NCBI GenBank assembly: GCA_040218145.1
Contig: JAVJQK010000065.1
Span: 158,799 to 222,798, forward strand
DNA from: Sandaracinaceae bacterium
GTDB lineage: Bacteria > Myxococcota_A > Polyangia > Polyangiales > Sandaracinaceae
Reading direction: 5' to 3'
DNA length: 64,000 nucleotides
The position numbers and the translations under genes were made by a program. Shown piece by piece: positions 54,951-63,951 of the stretch. The notes under the pieces were generated by a model. That model worked only from the letters and a program-made list of their open reading frames with translations, did no database searches and was not told the origin of the DNA. Every line of letters begins with the position of its first letter. The first letter of the stretch is position 1.

Positions 54951-56849
54951 ATGCATCGTCTCATTCACATCGCCACGCTCCCGCTCCTCCTCCTCGCGCT
55001 GGGCTGCGACCCGCCCGAGACCGACACCGGCGGCTCCGCCCCCGAGGTCACCGGCCGCATCGAGGGGACGGTGCTCTACGCCGGCCCGCGGCCGGAGTGC
55101 GACTACGACGGCGACAGCGCGACCGCGGTGCGCGGCAACGTCGTCCTGCTCGCGTTCTTCTCCGACAACCCGCCGCCGCCGTCGGGCACGGCGACGAGCG
55201 CGGAGACCCTCCTGCTCATCCCCGGACGCGACATCTTCCAGCTCGCGGACTGCCTCCCCGCCGAGCCGACGCCCGAGGAGCAGCGCGTCGTCCTCACCCG
55301 CTCGGTGGACTTCAGCTGGCCCGACATCGCGCTGGCGGATGGGCGCGGGGCGACGGTCGACTACCAGATCCGCGGCTTCTACGACCGCGACGAGGACTTC
55401 AACCCGTTCTTCTCCGTGCGCCGCCTCGCGACGCGCGGCGACAACGCGGGTGGCGCCTTCGTGAACACGGCGGAGGTCCCGCCGCAGTTCGCGCGCATCA
55501 CGTTCGGCAGCGTGCAAGACCAGCCCGATGGCGAGGTCGTGCAGGGCGTCGCGGTCACCCTGGGCGCGCTCGTGAACACGGAGCTGCCCGCGTCGCGGCT
55601 CGGCGACACGAGCCGGGGGCTCAGCTCGGAGGCGCGGCTCCCGACGACCAGCGACGACGTGATGCGTGAGACCCAGCTCTGGCAGCTCACCGAGACCCGC
55701 CTGCGGCTGATCGATCCCGAAGCGGACGACTGGGTCGCCACCCTCGACGCGGCCGGCATGTCGATCAACCCGCATCCCTCGGGCTTCGCGTGGTTCATCC
55801 TGCCCGTGGACGCGGATCGCGACGGGTTCCAGGACCCGCACCCCGTCCTCGGGGCCACCGCGGGCGTGATGTGGAATCACCCCGTGGTGATCATGCGGCG
55901 CGCGCGGAACCCGATCGAGCTGCGCGCGGGCGTGCCGGACGCGGTCATCGTCGCCACGACCCGTCCAAGCCAGACCGGCTCCAAGGACACCTTCGATCCC
56001 AGCATCGACATCGCCGTCCCGCCCATCGTCGCGGTGAACCTCGACCCGACGAACCCCGTCTGCAACATCCCCTACATCACGCCGGGCAACCTCGCGGAGA
56101 TCTACGAGCGCATCCCCGTGGACTGCCAGGAGATCCCGACCGGAAACTACGACGTGAACGTCCTGTCGGGGATCGCGGGAGGCCAGGCCATCGACTTCCG
56201 CGCGCAGGTCGTCGAGGAGAACCCGGGCCTCCCGGACAGCGTGGTCGACGGCATCGTGCGCGGCCGGACCGACAACGACTGGGTGATCGAGGGCGGGTCG
56301 TTCTCGAGCCAGGCGTGGTCGATCCCGAACGAGCTCGGCTGCCCGGACCCGGTGTATCGCCCGAACGCGCTCGACGAGGAAGGCAACCCCATCGCGGTGA
56401 GCCAGCTCGACGAGGACCCGTTGACCGGCTGCGGCGACCCCCGCGCCCCGCTCGGCGGGTGCGACGACTCGATGACGCTCCAGCAGTGCAGCCAGGGCCC
56501 CTCGGGGCGCTTCTCGGTCGTGGACCCGGACGGGACGAACGCTCCGTCCGCCGACGACAACTCCGACGGACACGGCATCGAGTCTTGTCAGACAACGGTG
56601 CGCGCGACGACGATGATGCCCGACAGCGTGACCTACATGGACGTCCCGGAGGCGTGCTGCGGGCCCATCGCCCATCTCTGCGGGCTGCCGCTCTGCCCGC
56701 TGCGCGACGCGGCGGTGCTCGAGGGACGCGACGGCGCCCGCGCCATCCGTGAGGTCAGCGAGCCCGGCGTGGACTTCGCGGTGGGTGAGGACGGCACGAT
56801 CACGCCGCTCTGCACGCCGTTCCTGATGCCCGCGAGCTGCTGTCGCTGA
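54951..56849 (+). CDS. Lipoprotein partner of the TonB-dependent receptor
   Basis: A 632-aa protein with a lipobox at LALGC (Cys19) followed by DPPETDTGG. The body is beta-rich with many Asp/Gly loops (YDRDEDFNPF, PVDADRDGFQD, DDNSDGHGIES) that could bind calcium, and 14 or more Cys, many in the last 150 residues (EACCGPIAHLCGLPLCPL, PASCCR). I do not recognise the family; the architecture is not SusD-like. The ATG is 3 bp after the receptor stop, so they are translationally coupled. Probably an extracellular or outer-leaflet binding lipoprotein. Confidence 0.85.
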   Translation: MHRLIHIATLPLLLLALGCDPPETDTGGSAPEVTGRIEGTVLYAGPRPECDYDGDSATAVRGNVVLLAFFSDNPPPPSGTATSAETLLLIPGRDIFQLADCLPAEPTPEEQRVVLTRSVDFSWPDIALADGRGATVDYQIRGFYDRDEDFNPFFSVRRLATRGDNAGGAFVNTAEVPPQFARITFGSVQDQPDGEVVQGVAVTLGALVNTELPASRLGDTSRGLSSEARLPTTSDDVMRETQLWQLTETRLRLIDPEADDWVATLDAAGMSINPHPSGFAWFILPVDADRDGFQDPHPVLGATAGVMWNHPVVIMRRARNPIELRAGVPDAVIVATTRPSQTGSKDTFDPSIDIAVPPIVAVNLDPTNPVCNIPYITPGNLAEIYERIPVDCQEIPTGNYDVNVLSGIAGGQAIDFRAQVVEENPGLPDSVVDGIVRGRTDNDWVIEGGSFSSQAWSIPNELGCPDPVYRPNALDEEGNPIAVSQLDEDPLTGCGDPRAPLGGCDDSMTLQQCSQGPSGRFSVVDPDGTNAPSADDNSDGHGIESCQTTVRATTMMPDSVTYMDVPEACCGPIAHLCGLPLCPLRDAAVLEGRDGARAIREVSEPGVDFAVGEDGTITPLCTPFLMPASCCR

Positions 56850-56915
56850 TCGGGGGTCCCATCGCCGCGGGGCGGTTGCGCGCGGCGGGAATTGCTCCAG
56901 CATGGGGCCGGCGCC

Positions 56916-57860
56916 ATGAGCGACGTTTCAGGCACCCACAACTCGGCCGACTCCGGCGCCGCCCACCCGGGGACCGTGGTCACCCCCGGGAACCATGACG
57001 GGGTGCACCTTGGCCACCGCGCGCTGCTCGCCGCGGCGCGGGAGCTCGGCGCGCACGTCACCGCGCTGACCTTCGACCCGCACCCTGCGATGGTGCTGGC
57101 GCCGTCGAAGGCCCCGCCCCTCCTGACGACCCCCGCCCGGCGCGCGGCGCTCCTGAAGAAGCTCGGCGCCGACGCCGTGGAGATCCTGGCGTTCGACGAG
57201 GAGCTGGCCGCGATGCGCCCCGAGGAGTTCGTCCGACGCGTGATCGGCGAGCGGCTGCACGCGAGCGGCGTCGTGGTCGGCCCGGACTTCCGCTTCGGCA
57301 AGGGTCGCGCGGGCGACGTCGACACCCTGCGCGCGCTGGGCTCCGAGCGCGGGTTCGAGGTCCGCACGGTCGGCCCCGTGCACCTCGACGGCGACGTCGT
57401 CAGCTCCACGCGCATCCGCAAGCGCGTCGCGCTCGGAGACGTGGAGGGCGCGACCCGCCTCCTGGGTCGCGTGCACGACGTCGGCGGCACGGTCGTCCAG
57501 GGCGACCAGCGCGGCCGCACCATCGGCTTCCCGACCGCGAACCTCGACTGCGAGCGCGTGCTGCTGCCCGCCGACGGCGTCTACGCGGTGGTGATGCGCG
57601 TCGGCGAGACCTTGCACCGCGGGGTGGCCAACCTCGGCGTGCGTCCGACCTTCGCGGCCGGCCGATCGGTGGAGGCGCATCTCTTCGACTTCGACGCCGA
57701 CATCTACGGCGCGACCGCGCGCGTGGGTTTCGTCCAGCGAATCCGCGGCGAGCAGAAGTTCTCCGGGCTCGACGCGCTCAAGGCCCAGATCGCCCTCGAC
57801 GCGGACGCGGCCCGCGCCGCGCTCGACGCGGCCGACCCGAGCGACTGGCAGCTCGTCTGA
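56916..57860 (+). CDS. ribF: Bifunctional riboflavin kinase / FAD synthetase
   Basis: A 314-aa protein. The N-terminal FMN adenylyltransferase half has a PGNHDGVHLGHRALL nucleotide-binding motif (usually GNFDGVHLGH), ALTFDPHP, VVVGPDFRFGKGRAGD and SSTRIRKRV. The C-terminal riboflavin kinase half has GRTIGFPTANL, GVANLGVRPTF and EAHLFDFDADIYG. Makes FMN and FAD from riboflavin; the halogenase-like flavoprotein in this window would use the product. ATG 56916 is preferred over 56892 because the usual RibF start lies close to the first strand. It converges on the next gene with a 4-bp gap. Confidence 0.95.
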   Translation: MSDVSGTHNSADSGAAHPGTVVTPGNHDGVHLGHRALLAAARELGAHVTALTFDPHPAMVLAPSKAPPLLTTPARRAALLKKLGADAVEILAFDEELAAMRPEEFVRRVIGERLHASGVVVGPDFRFGKGRAGDVDTLRALGSERGFEVRTVGPVHLDGDVVSSTRIRKRVALGDVEGATRLLGRVHDVGGTVVQGDQRGRTIGFPTANLDCERVLLPADGVYAVVMRVGETLHRGVANLGVRPTFAAGRSVEAHLFDFDADIYGATARVGFVQRIRGEQKFSGLDALKAQIALDADAARAALDAADPSDWQLV

Positions 57861-57864
57861 GCGC

Positions 57865-58587
57865 TCAGCCGCTGATCACCCACTCGAGAGGCGCGCCGGT
57901 CGAATCACAGCGGACCGCGACGTGGTGGCCCCAGAACAGGTCCCCGTCGTCGAAGTCGATCACGGCCGCGTCCGCCTCCAGGCTCAGATGCGTCGGAGTG
58001 AGGCGTGCACAGAAAGCGGCCGCCGTGATCGGCCCCGCTTCGACGTCGGCGTAGCCCTCGACGTGCAACTCGAGCCCCTCGCGCGCGGCGAAGCGCCGGG
58101 CGCCGTCGACGACCTCTTCGAGCCGCGACGGGAGCCAGGCGTGCGCCCGGAGACGCTCCGCGACCTCCTCCGGCCCCGCGTCGGCGACAGCGAGCGTCAC
58201 CGACAGCCCACCGACCGACAGCGGCCGCTCGCACACATAGCTCGCGAGGTCGTGGGCCCAGCGGAACGCGCCGAAGGGCAACCGCACGACCCTCACCGGC
58301 GTCGTTCGTACGCGCTGGGCCGCGACCGCCTCCAGCCGAGCCAGCAGCGACGGCTCGAGCAGCGATCGCGCCCAAGGAGGCATCCCGTCGAGCACCGCCC
58401 CAGCGCCAGCCGGCCCTGCGTCGATCGCCGCGCGCACCTCCTCACGAGCCGCCGCGAGCGCAGACGACCGCACCGACTCCAGCTCCTCCGCCGACGCGAC
58501 CCGCCCCCCGATCATCCCGCCCTGGACCTGTTCGAGCGCAGCGATCGCCGCCCTCAGCTCGCTCGGCATCCCTCCTCGCCCACGCAT
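57865..58587 (-). CDS. Unknown soluble protein (GHH-type C-terminal domain)
   Basis: A 240-aa protein without signal or TM helices. The N-terminal 80 residues are helical and Ala/Glu-rich (RAAIAALEQVQGGMIGGRV). A middle domain follows (VRVVRLPFGAFRWAHDLASYV), and the last 50 residues (LEADAAVIDFDDGDLFWGHHVAVRCD) resemble small uncharacterised DUF domains seen with immunity-type proteins. I cannot name the family. ATG 58587 or GTG 58590 are both possible starts. The gene ends convergently with ribF. Confidence 0.72.
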   Translation of the reverse strand: MRGRGGMPSELRAAIAALEQVQGGMIGGRVASAEELESVRSSALAAAREEVRAAIDAGPAGAGAVLDGMPPWARSLLEPSLLARLEAVAAQRVRTTPVRVVRLPFGAFRWAHDLASYVCERPLSVGGLSVTLAVADAGPEEVAERLRAHAWLPSRLEEVVDGARRFAAREGLELHVEGYADVEAGPITAAAFCARLTPTHLSLEADAAVIDFDDGDLFWGHHVAVRCDSTGAPLEWVISG

Positions 58588-58642
58588 CACGCAAGCCTAC
58601 TCGCCCTCGAGCACGCGAAGCGAGCCGCCCACCATCCCGCAG

Positions 58643-59060
58643 AGCGAGCGCAGCGAAGCGAGCGCCGTCCACCCCGCAGAGCGAGCGCAGCGAAGCGAGC
58701 GCCGTCCATCTCGCAGAGCGAGCGCAGCGAAGCGAGCGCCGTCCATCCCGCGGAGCGAGCGCAGCGAAGCGAGCGCCCGTCCATCCCGCAGAGCGAGCGC
58801 AGCGAAGCGAGCGCCGTCCATCGCGCAGAGCGAGCGCAGCGAAGCGAGCGCCCGTCCACCCCTAGAGCGAGCGCAGCGAAGCGAGCGCCCGTCCATCGCG
58901 CAGAGCGAGCGCAGCGAAGCGAACGCCCGTCCATCGCGCGGAGCGAGCGCAGCGAAGCGAGCGCCCGTCCATCGCGCGGAGCGAGCGCAGCGGAGCGAGC
59001 GCAGCGAGCGCCCGTCCATCCCGCGGAGCGAGCGCAGCGAAGCGAGCGCCCGTCCATCCC
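58643..59060. repeat. Eleven-copy 37/38-bp direct repeat array
   Basis: Copies begin GAGCGAGCGCAGCGAAGCGA (or a one-base variant) about every 37-38 bp from near 58643 to 59027, joined by GCGCC(C)GTCCA and a 9-10 bp variable part. Copy 10 has an internal duplication of the AGCG motif. There is no spacer diversity of the CRISPR kind and no coding frame that persists. The core contains many imperfect GCGAGCGC/GCGCTCGC-like palindromes. The array directly follows the unknown gene at 57865. Confidence 0.92.
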
Positions 59061-59073
59061 GCCAGGGCGGCCA

Positions 59074-59228
59074 GCTTTCGCGAAGCGAAAGCGCGAGCCG
59101 CGGGGGCCCCAGCGCCCCGTCGCTGGGGTCGGCGTGGGAGCGCGCGGAGCGCGCGAGCCGCCGTAGTCGGGAGGGGGGCCCCATTGGCGCTTCGCCCAAT
59201 GGGGGGAGGGCCTGCGTTCAGGCCCTCC
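59074..59228. repeat. Chain of five consecutive palindromes beside the tRNA gene
   Basis: Five perfect stems in 155 bp: GCTTTCGC/GCGAAAGC at 59074-59092 (loop GAA); CCCCAGCG/CGCTGGGG at 59107-59128; GCGCGC/GCGCGC at 59140-59154; CCCCATTGG/CCAATGGGG at 59179-59204 (loop contains GCTTCG); GGAGGGCCTG/CAGGCCCTCC at 59205-59228 (loop CGTT). The last one lies 13 bp past the tRNA 3' end and could act as its terminator, although the T-tract is missing. Confidence 0.88.
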
Positions 59229-59241
59229 TACAGGAAGAAAA

Positions 59242-59314
59242 TGGAGCTGAGGGGGATCGAACCCCTGACCTCATGAATGCCATTCATGCGCTCTCCCAGC
59301 TGAGCTACAGCCCC
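59242..59314 (-). tRNA. tRNA-Ala (anticodon GGC)
   Basis: A 73-nt cloverleaf read on the minus strand. Acceptor stem GGGGCTG pairs with CAGCTCC, D arm GCTC/GAGC, anticodon stem CATGA/TCATG with loop ATGGCAT (anticodon GGC, reading GCC), T arm AGGGG-TTCGATC-CCCCT, discriminator A. The CCA end is not encoded and TTTTC follows directly. Located 55 bp downstream of the H1-like gene on the same strand. Confidence 0.96.
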
Positions 59315-59369
59315 AAGGGACCGGAGTAGTGATTCGATCCGGTCCGGATGTCAAGCCATTGTGGCGAGG

Positions 59370-60515
59370 TCACGAATCGTCGCCGCCGCGGCGGGCGCTC
59401 GGCCGCTTTTTGCCCGCCGCCTTGGGCTTTTTCTTCTTGGCGCCGTTGGCGTCGCTGGCGGTCGCCGCGGGGGTCGCGACCGGCTGCGAGGCGCGCTTGG
59501 CCGAGGGACGCTTCTTGCGGGCGCTCGGCCGCTTCTTCTCCCCCGCGGCCGTCGTCGAGGCCTTCTCGGGGCTCGACTTCTTGGCGCTCGTCTTCTTCGA
59601 CGACTTCTTCGCGCTCCTCTTCTTCGCGCCCGTCTTCTCCGACGACTTCCTCGCGCTCGTCTTCTTCGTCGACTTCTTCGCGCTCGTCTTCTTCGACGAC
59701 TTCTTCGCGCTCGACTTCTTCGACGACTTCTTCGCGCTCGACTTCTCGGTCGTCGAGTCTTCGGTGGCCGGCTTCGTCGACGACTTGCGCGCCGAGGGAC
59801 GCTTCTTGGGCTTCGGCTTCGTGGAGGCCTCGTCGGGCGCCGCGCTCCGCGCGGCCTCTCCCGAGCGAGCCGACGACGACGCGGGCTCCGGAGGGAGTTC
59901 CGCGTTCGCGGCGCGAGCGGGGTTCGAGTCGTCCGGCCGCCGCTCACGCTCGGCCGTCGATTCGGACTGAGGCGGCGACTTCTGGCTCGAAGCCTTCTGG
60001 GCCGTCGCCTCTCTGGACGCCGGCTCGGACGACGCAGGCTCGGACGACGCCAGCTCGGACGACGCAGGCTCGGACGCTGCCGGCTCGGACGACGCCTTCT
60101 CGGGCGGCGCCTCCGCGGGCCGCGTGGTCGCGGGCTGGGCCGCCGACTCGGCCTGCGCGCGGCCCGCGCCGTTGGACGGCGGAGCGGCGGCGGGGACGCT
60201 CGAGCTCCCGTCGTCCGGAGCGCGGTTGGCCGGCATCGCGTCCTCGAGCCCGATGCGCGCGCGGTCCATCGGGATCGCGGCGGCGGGAATGTCGGCCGGG
60301 GGCTCCGCCTCGTGCTCGGGTCGCGCGACCCGCGCCAGCAGCCCGAGGAGCGCGCCGAGGCGCTCCGCGTGCTTCTCGAGCGTCTTGGGCAGCGGCAAGA
60401 GCCCGCTCGTCAGCCACAGCTCGAGGGTCTCCGCGACGTCGGCTGCGACGTGCGCTCCCTCCCCCTCTCGCACGCGCTCCAGGAGCGCGCGAACCCGTCG
60501 TCGAAGCTCGTCCAT
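59370..60515 (-). CDS. Histone-H1-like protein with Lys/Ser/Ala-rich C-terminal tail
   Basis: A 381-aa protein. Residues 1-75 form a helical N-terminal domain ([40 protein letters not shown]). A Pro/Ala/Ser/Glu linker of about 130 residues follows ([14 protein letters not shown]). The last 170 residues are H1-like, built of short KKSSKK/AKKSS units (e.g. [20 protein letters not shown]) with RPSARK motifs. The tail should bind DNA non-specifically, like AlgP/HC1-type bacterial H1 homologues. ATG 60515 is chosen; a GTG at 60530 is in frame. A tRNA-Ala gene lies just downstream. Confidence 0.83.
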   Translation of the reverse strand: MDELRRRVRALLERVREGEGAHVAADVAETLELWLTSGLLPLPKTLEKHAERLGALLGLLARVARPEHEAEPPADIPAAAIPMDRARIGLEDAMPANRAPDDGSSSVPAAAPPSNGAGRAQAESAAQPATTRPAEAPPEKASSEPAASEPASSELASSEPASSEPASREATAQKASSQKSPPQSESTAERERRPDDSNPARAANAELPPEPASSSARSGEAARSAAPDEASTKPKPKKRPSARKSSTKPATEDSTTEKSSAKKSSKKSSAKKSSKKTSAKKSTKKTSARKSSEKTGAKKRSAKKSSKKTSAKKSSPEKASTTAAGEKKRPSARKKRPSAKRASQPVATPAATASDANGAKKKKPKAAGKKRPSARRGGDDS

Positions 60516-60670
60516 CACGGCCGGTCCCACCCCTCACCCCATGTGCTCCGGAGTGGGCGTAGTTGGCAAGCGAGTAGCACCGCAGCGATGGGGTGTCAAT
60601 CGCGTAGGTGCCCGCGAATACGCCGTTTTCTTGACCCTCGACCGGCCCCGAGCGATGTCTCGATCGCGCC

Positions 60671-62389
60671 GTGTACCTCCGCCCCCCTTCGACGCCGCTC
60701 CGCGCGACGCTCCTCGCCTGCGCGCTCCTGCTCGGTTGCGAGCCGGCGCTCGAGGCCGACCTGCTCGCGGTGCACGGGGTCGCGCCGCACCGGATCGAGC
60801 CGGGGCGCACGCTGACGATCGAGGGGGCCGGCTTCCCCGCGGGACGACCGGCGCGCGTGCGGCTCGAGGGCTCGCTCCACGTGCCTGGCGCCTCCCCCCG
60901 GTCGATCACCCTGGCCACGTCCGGACGCGCCGTGGCCGCCGATCGGATCGAGGCGCGCTTCGACCCTCGCGCCCTCGACGGCGTCACCGAGCGCGGCACG
61001 TTTCGCGGTCGGGTGACGGTGCTCTTCCGCGCCGCGGCGCGCGGCCACGAGGTCATCGGTCGCTCCGACGAGCAGGTGCTCGACGTGCACCCGGAGCACG
61101 GAGACGGAGTGGGTGAAGAGCTGGCGCGCGCTCGCCGCGCCGCGCAGCTCGTGGACGCTCTCGGCCTCGTGCTCGGCGAAGAGCCGCCCCGCGATCCGGG
61201 GCTCCCCGTGGAGGTCGTGATCGCCGGGTCGATCGCCGAGCGCGCCGGCCTCGTGTCGGGCGACCGCGTGGTGGAGCTGGAGGGCGTGCGCCTGCACCGG
61301 CTCTCCGACGCGATCCCTCCGCCGGGCGCATCTCGGGTCTCACTGCGCGTCGAGCGACGCGGCGAGCCGGCTCCGTTCCACGTCACGCTCCCGCTGACCC
61401 AGGGCGCCGACGGCCCGGGCCCAGAGACCGTGGTCGCCGCGCTGGCCGCGCTGGCGTGGGTGCTCGCGCTGCTGCTGTTGCTGGCGCCCTCCGCGTCGCT
61501 GCTGGACGGGCTCGCCCGGCGCGGACGCGTCTCGGTCCGCGCGCTCGGAGCGACCCGGATCCGCAAGGCGTGGCGTTCGCGAGAGATCGGGCGCTGGGTG
61601 ATCGGCGCCGCGTGCCTCGCCGCGTGGCCGGTCCTGGCTCGGCGCGGGTGGCTGGGCATCCCGCTCGAGGCGCTGCTGCTCGCCGCGCTGGCGTTCCGGG
61701 TGAGCGCGGCCTGGCTCGCGACCGACCCGACCGAGGGCTTCTGGTCGCGCGCGCTCGCGGTGGGACACGCCCTGGCCACGGTGCTGGGGTTGTCGGTGGC
61801 GCTCGGCGCGGTCGCCGCCTTCGGGGGCACGACGGATGTCTCGAGCCTGGCGGCCCAGCAGAGCGTGTGGCCGTGGACCTGGACCACGCTCTCCACGCCG
61901 ATCGGCCCGCTCGCGCTCGCTCTCGCCTTCGCCGCGCTCAGCTCGGCGCCGCCGGGTCTGGCGCGGGGGACGCACCGGGCGGCCCGCTGGGCGCGCGATC
62001 TGGATGACGTCGTGGTGCTGGGGGCCGCGGCCACGACGACCGCGATCCTGCTCGGCGGCTGGCACGTCGGGACGGAGGCGTCGGAGCTGGCGCACGCGGC
62101 GGGGGGCCTCTCGTTCTTCGCGCTCGCGGCCGTGAGCTGCCTCTGGCTGCGACGCGCCAGGCGCCTCGGCCGGACGCGGCGCGGCACGTTGCTCGGAGGC
62201 GTGGTCCTCACCGCGCTCGTCGCGGGCGCGACCGTGCTGCGCATCACGGGAGAGCCGCTCCCGGCGCTGGAGATCGCGCTCGCCCGCACCTTCGGCGTGG
62301 CCGCGGTCGCGGCGATCGTGCTCGCGCTGGTGCGGCTCGCCCTCGGTCGGGTCGGCGAGCGGCCCGAGCCGCTTCACCCGTTCCTCTAA
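60671..62389 (+). CDS. Multi-pass membrane lipoprotein with PDZ domain
   Basis: A 572-aa protein. A signal with lipobox LLLGC (Cys23) is followed by an IPT/TIG-like beta domain ([20 protein letters not shown]). A PDZ domain spans about 175-245 ([21 protein letters not shown]), then about eight TM helices from 256 to the end (e.g. [40 protein letters not shown]). PDZ and TIG modules should face the periplasm. The TM part vaguely resembles NuoH-like folds but no family is certain. The start is GTG 60671. No protease motif is visible, so the PDZ is not HtrA- or RseP-like. Confidence 0.82.
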   Translation: MYLRPPSTPLRATLLACALLLGCEPALEADLLAVHGVAPHRIEPGRTLTIEGAGFPAGRPARVRLEGSLHVPGASPRSITLATSGRAVAADRIEARFDPRALDGVTERGTFRGRVTVLFRAAARGHEVIGRSDEQVLDVHPEHGDGVGEELARARRAAQLVDALGLVLGEEPPRDPGLPVEVVIAGSIAERAGLVSGDRVVELEGVRLHRLSDAIPPPGASRVSLRVERRGEPAPFHVTLPLTQGADGPGPETVVAALAALAWVLALLLLLAPSASLLDGLARRGRVSVRALGATRIRKAWRSREIGRWVIGAACLAAWPVLARRGWLGIPLEALLLAALAFRVSAAWLATDPTEGFWSRALAVGHALATVLGLSVALGAVAAFGGTTDVSSLAAQQSVWPWTWTTLSTPIGPLALALAFAALSSAPPGLARGTHRAARWARDLDDVVVLGAAATTTAILLGGWHVGTEASELAHAAGGLSFFALAAVSCLWLRRARRLGRTRRGTLLGGVVLTALVAGATVLRITGEPLPALEIALARTFGVAAVAAIVLALVRLALGRVGERPEPLHPFL

Positions 62390-62526
62390 TTTGGCGCGCG
62401 GGACGCTGGACCCCCCTCTCGGCCGGCGTCCGCCACCCCCGCGCCCGCCACCCCCGCCGATCCGCCGCCGCAAGTGCCCGGAATCACGTGACCGGGTACC
62501 GGCACGCGCCTTGACGGTGGGTGGGC

Positions 62527-62874
62527 GTGTCCCGCCTCTCCTCGGCCCCGCTCCGGCTCGCGCTGATCTGTAGCGTGTGGCTCTCCGGCTGCACCCCGGC
62601 GCAGGGGAGCGCGTGGGTCCCGCGACTGACGGCCCGCGCGGCCGCGGTCACCCGGCGCGCCGACGACGGCGCCAGGACGGCGTGGGCGGTGAGAGCCGAC
62701 CTGACATGGCGCCTCGACCCGCCTTCGGGTCCCTCACCGACGGATGCGCCGTCGTCCGCCTCCGAGCCTCCGGGCGCGCCGATCGCGTGCTCGGTCGCCC
62801 TCATCTGCGCGTGGGAGCGCCGCGCCCGGTGGCGCGCGCGCGTCCACGCTCGAACCCCAGGAGCCGTACCGTGA
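62527..62874 (+). CDS. Small predicted lipoprotein
   Basis: A 115-aa protein. GTG 62527 gives MSRLSSAPLRLALICSVWLSGC with a good lipobox; an in-frame GTG at 62521 adds two residues. The mature part is Arg/Ala/Pro-rich and short, with two further Cys. The stop overlaps the next GTG by 4 nt (GTGA at 62871-62874), which is the best support for it being a real gene. Function unknown. Confidence 0.6.
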   Translation: MSRLSSAPLRLALICSVWLSGCTPAQGSAWVPRLTARAAAVTRRADDGARTAWAVRADLTWRLDPPSGPSPTDAPSSASEPPGAPIACSVALICAWERRARWRARVHARTPGAVP

Positions 62875-63509
62875 ACCAACCCACTCTCTTGCTCTGCCTC
62901 GCCGCCTCTTGGCTCGTCCCCGTCACCGCTCTCGCCCAGGAGAGCCCGGCGCCGGCGATCACCCCCGAGCGCATCGAGGTCGCCCTCCATCGCTACCGGC
63001 GCGAGCCCGACGTCGAGCGCGTGATCGCCGCCGCGTGGCGCGCGCGGAGCGCCTCCCCCTCCCGGGTGCACGACGCGATGAATCGCGCCCGCGGGACGGG
63101 GTGGCTGCCCACCGCCCGCACGTCGATCCGGCGTGGTCAGACCGTGGATCTGCGCGGCCTGACGGGCGACACGCTCGGCACGCCGACGAACGTCTCCACG
63201 GACGACGCGCTGACCTTCGAGGCGACGCTGACCTTCCGCTTGGACCGCATCGTCTTCGCGAGCGAGGAGGTGCCCATGCTGCGTGAGCTCCGCTCGGTGG
63301 AGCTGGAGCGGAGCGACCTCGCGCGCGTGATCGTGCACCTCTACTTCGAGCGACGGCGCCTCCAGCTCGAGCGCGATCTCGCGGGCCTCGTCGACGTGCC
63401 ACGCGCGCTGCGCATCCTCGAGATCGAGGCGCTGCTGGACGCCTTTACGGATGGGTCCTTCACACGCATGATGGGCGGCCGTTCCACGGACCAGGACAGC
63501 CCCCCATGA
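62871..63509 (+). CDS. Secreted helical protein, possibly TolC-like accessory
   Basis: A 212-aa protein with a signal peptide (MNQPTLLLCLAASWLVPVTALAQ). Residues 25-130 contain an RYRREPDVERVIAAAWRA segment and beta-strand-like stretches. The C-terminal 70 residues are long amphipathic helices (LRELRSVELERSDLARVIVH, RRRLQLERDLAGLVDVPRAL), the coiled-coil pattern seen in TolC-like efflux and myxobacterial secreted repeats. No precise family. It is coupled to both neighbours by 4-nt overlaps. Confidence 0.75.
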   Translation: MNQPTLLLCLAASWLVPVTALAQESPAPAITPERIEVALHRYRREPDVERVIAAAWRARSASPSRVHDAMNRARGTGWLPTARTSIRRGQTVDLRGLTGDTLGTPTNVSTDDALTFEATLTFRLDRIVFASEEVPMLRELRSVELERSDLARVIVHLYFERRRLQLERDLAGLVDVPRALRILEIEALLDAFTDGSFTRMMGGRSTDQDSPP

Positions 63510-63853
63510 GCACCGATCTGCGCCAGCACCCCCGCTTTCGAGTCGAAGTCGCCGCCGAGCTCACCCTCGGCCACCACACCGTGGCCGCCGCGACGCAGAA
63601 CATCAGCGAGGGGGGCGTCGGCCTCGCGCTCGAGCGCCCGCTCGAGGACGGCGCGGTCTTCGACCTGACGCTCTTCCTCACCCAGGACGGCATCGAGGAT
63701 CCGGACGAGGAGCCGTTCGAGGCGAAGGCCACCGTGGCCTGGACGGCGCCCAGCGACGAGGGAAACCACCTCGCGGGCGTGCGCTTCGGGCAACTCTCCC
63801 CCGCGCAGCGACAGCAGCTCGACCGCTTCCTCCGGGCCCTCGCAGGCGGTTGA
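63506..63853 (+). CDS. PilZ domain protein
   Basis: A 115-aa single PilZ domain. The N-terminal RQHPRFRV supplies the RxxxR c-di-GMP-binding pair, and NISEGGVGL is the (D/N)xSxxG motif, so second-messenger binding is likely intact. The beta-barrel strands are AAELTLGHHTVAAAT, FDLTLFLTQDG, FEAKATVAWT and LAGVRFGQLSPAQRQQL. The ATG overlaps the upstream stop by 4 nt, giving a three-gene coupled unit starting at 62527. Confidence 0.93.
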   Translation: MSTDLRQHPRFRVEVAAELTLGHHTVAAATQNISEGGVGLALERPLEDGAVFDLTLFLTQDGIEDPDEEPFEAKATVAWTAPSDEGNHLAGVRFGQLSPAQRQQLDRFLRALAGG

Positions 63854-63931
63854 AGGTCCAGCAGCGCGCGGCGAAGATGCGCGTGATGGATCGGCGAGCG
63901 CGACGTCGCGTCCAGCGCGGCGGGCCGACGA

Positions 63932-63951
63932 CGAAATGCTTCAGCATTTCG
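63932..63951. repeat. Perfect palindrome in the final intergenic stretch
   Basis: Arms CGAAATGC and GCATTTCG flank a TTCA loop, followed by GGAGGAGCGA. It resembles the style of the palindromes near 59100 (a short arm around a CTTC-type loop). I see no gene in 63854-64000. Confidence 0.6.

Noticed and set aside
52227..56903. 1558-codon minus-strand open reading
   Set aside because: Antisense to the TonB receptor and lipoprotein genes, which have clear signal peptides, plug and barrel motifs; the antisense translation is Arg/Val/Glu-biased as expected for shadows in high-GC DNA.
58643..59060. Possible CRISPR array
   Set aside because: The repeats are direct and nearly contiguous, variable parts are only 9-10 bp, and no cas genes or 30-bp unique spacers are present.
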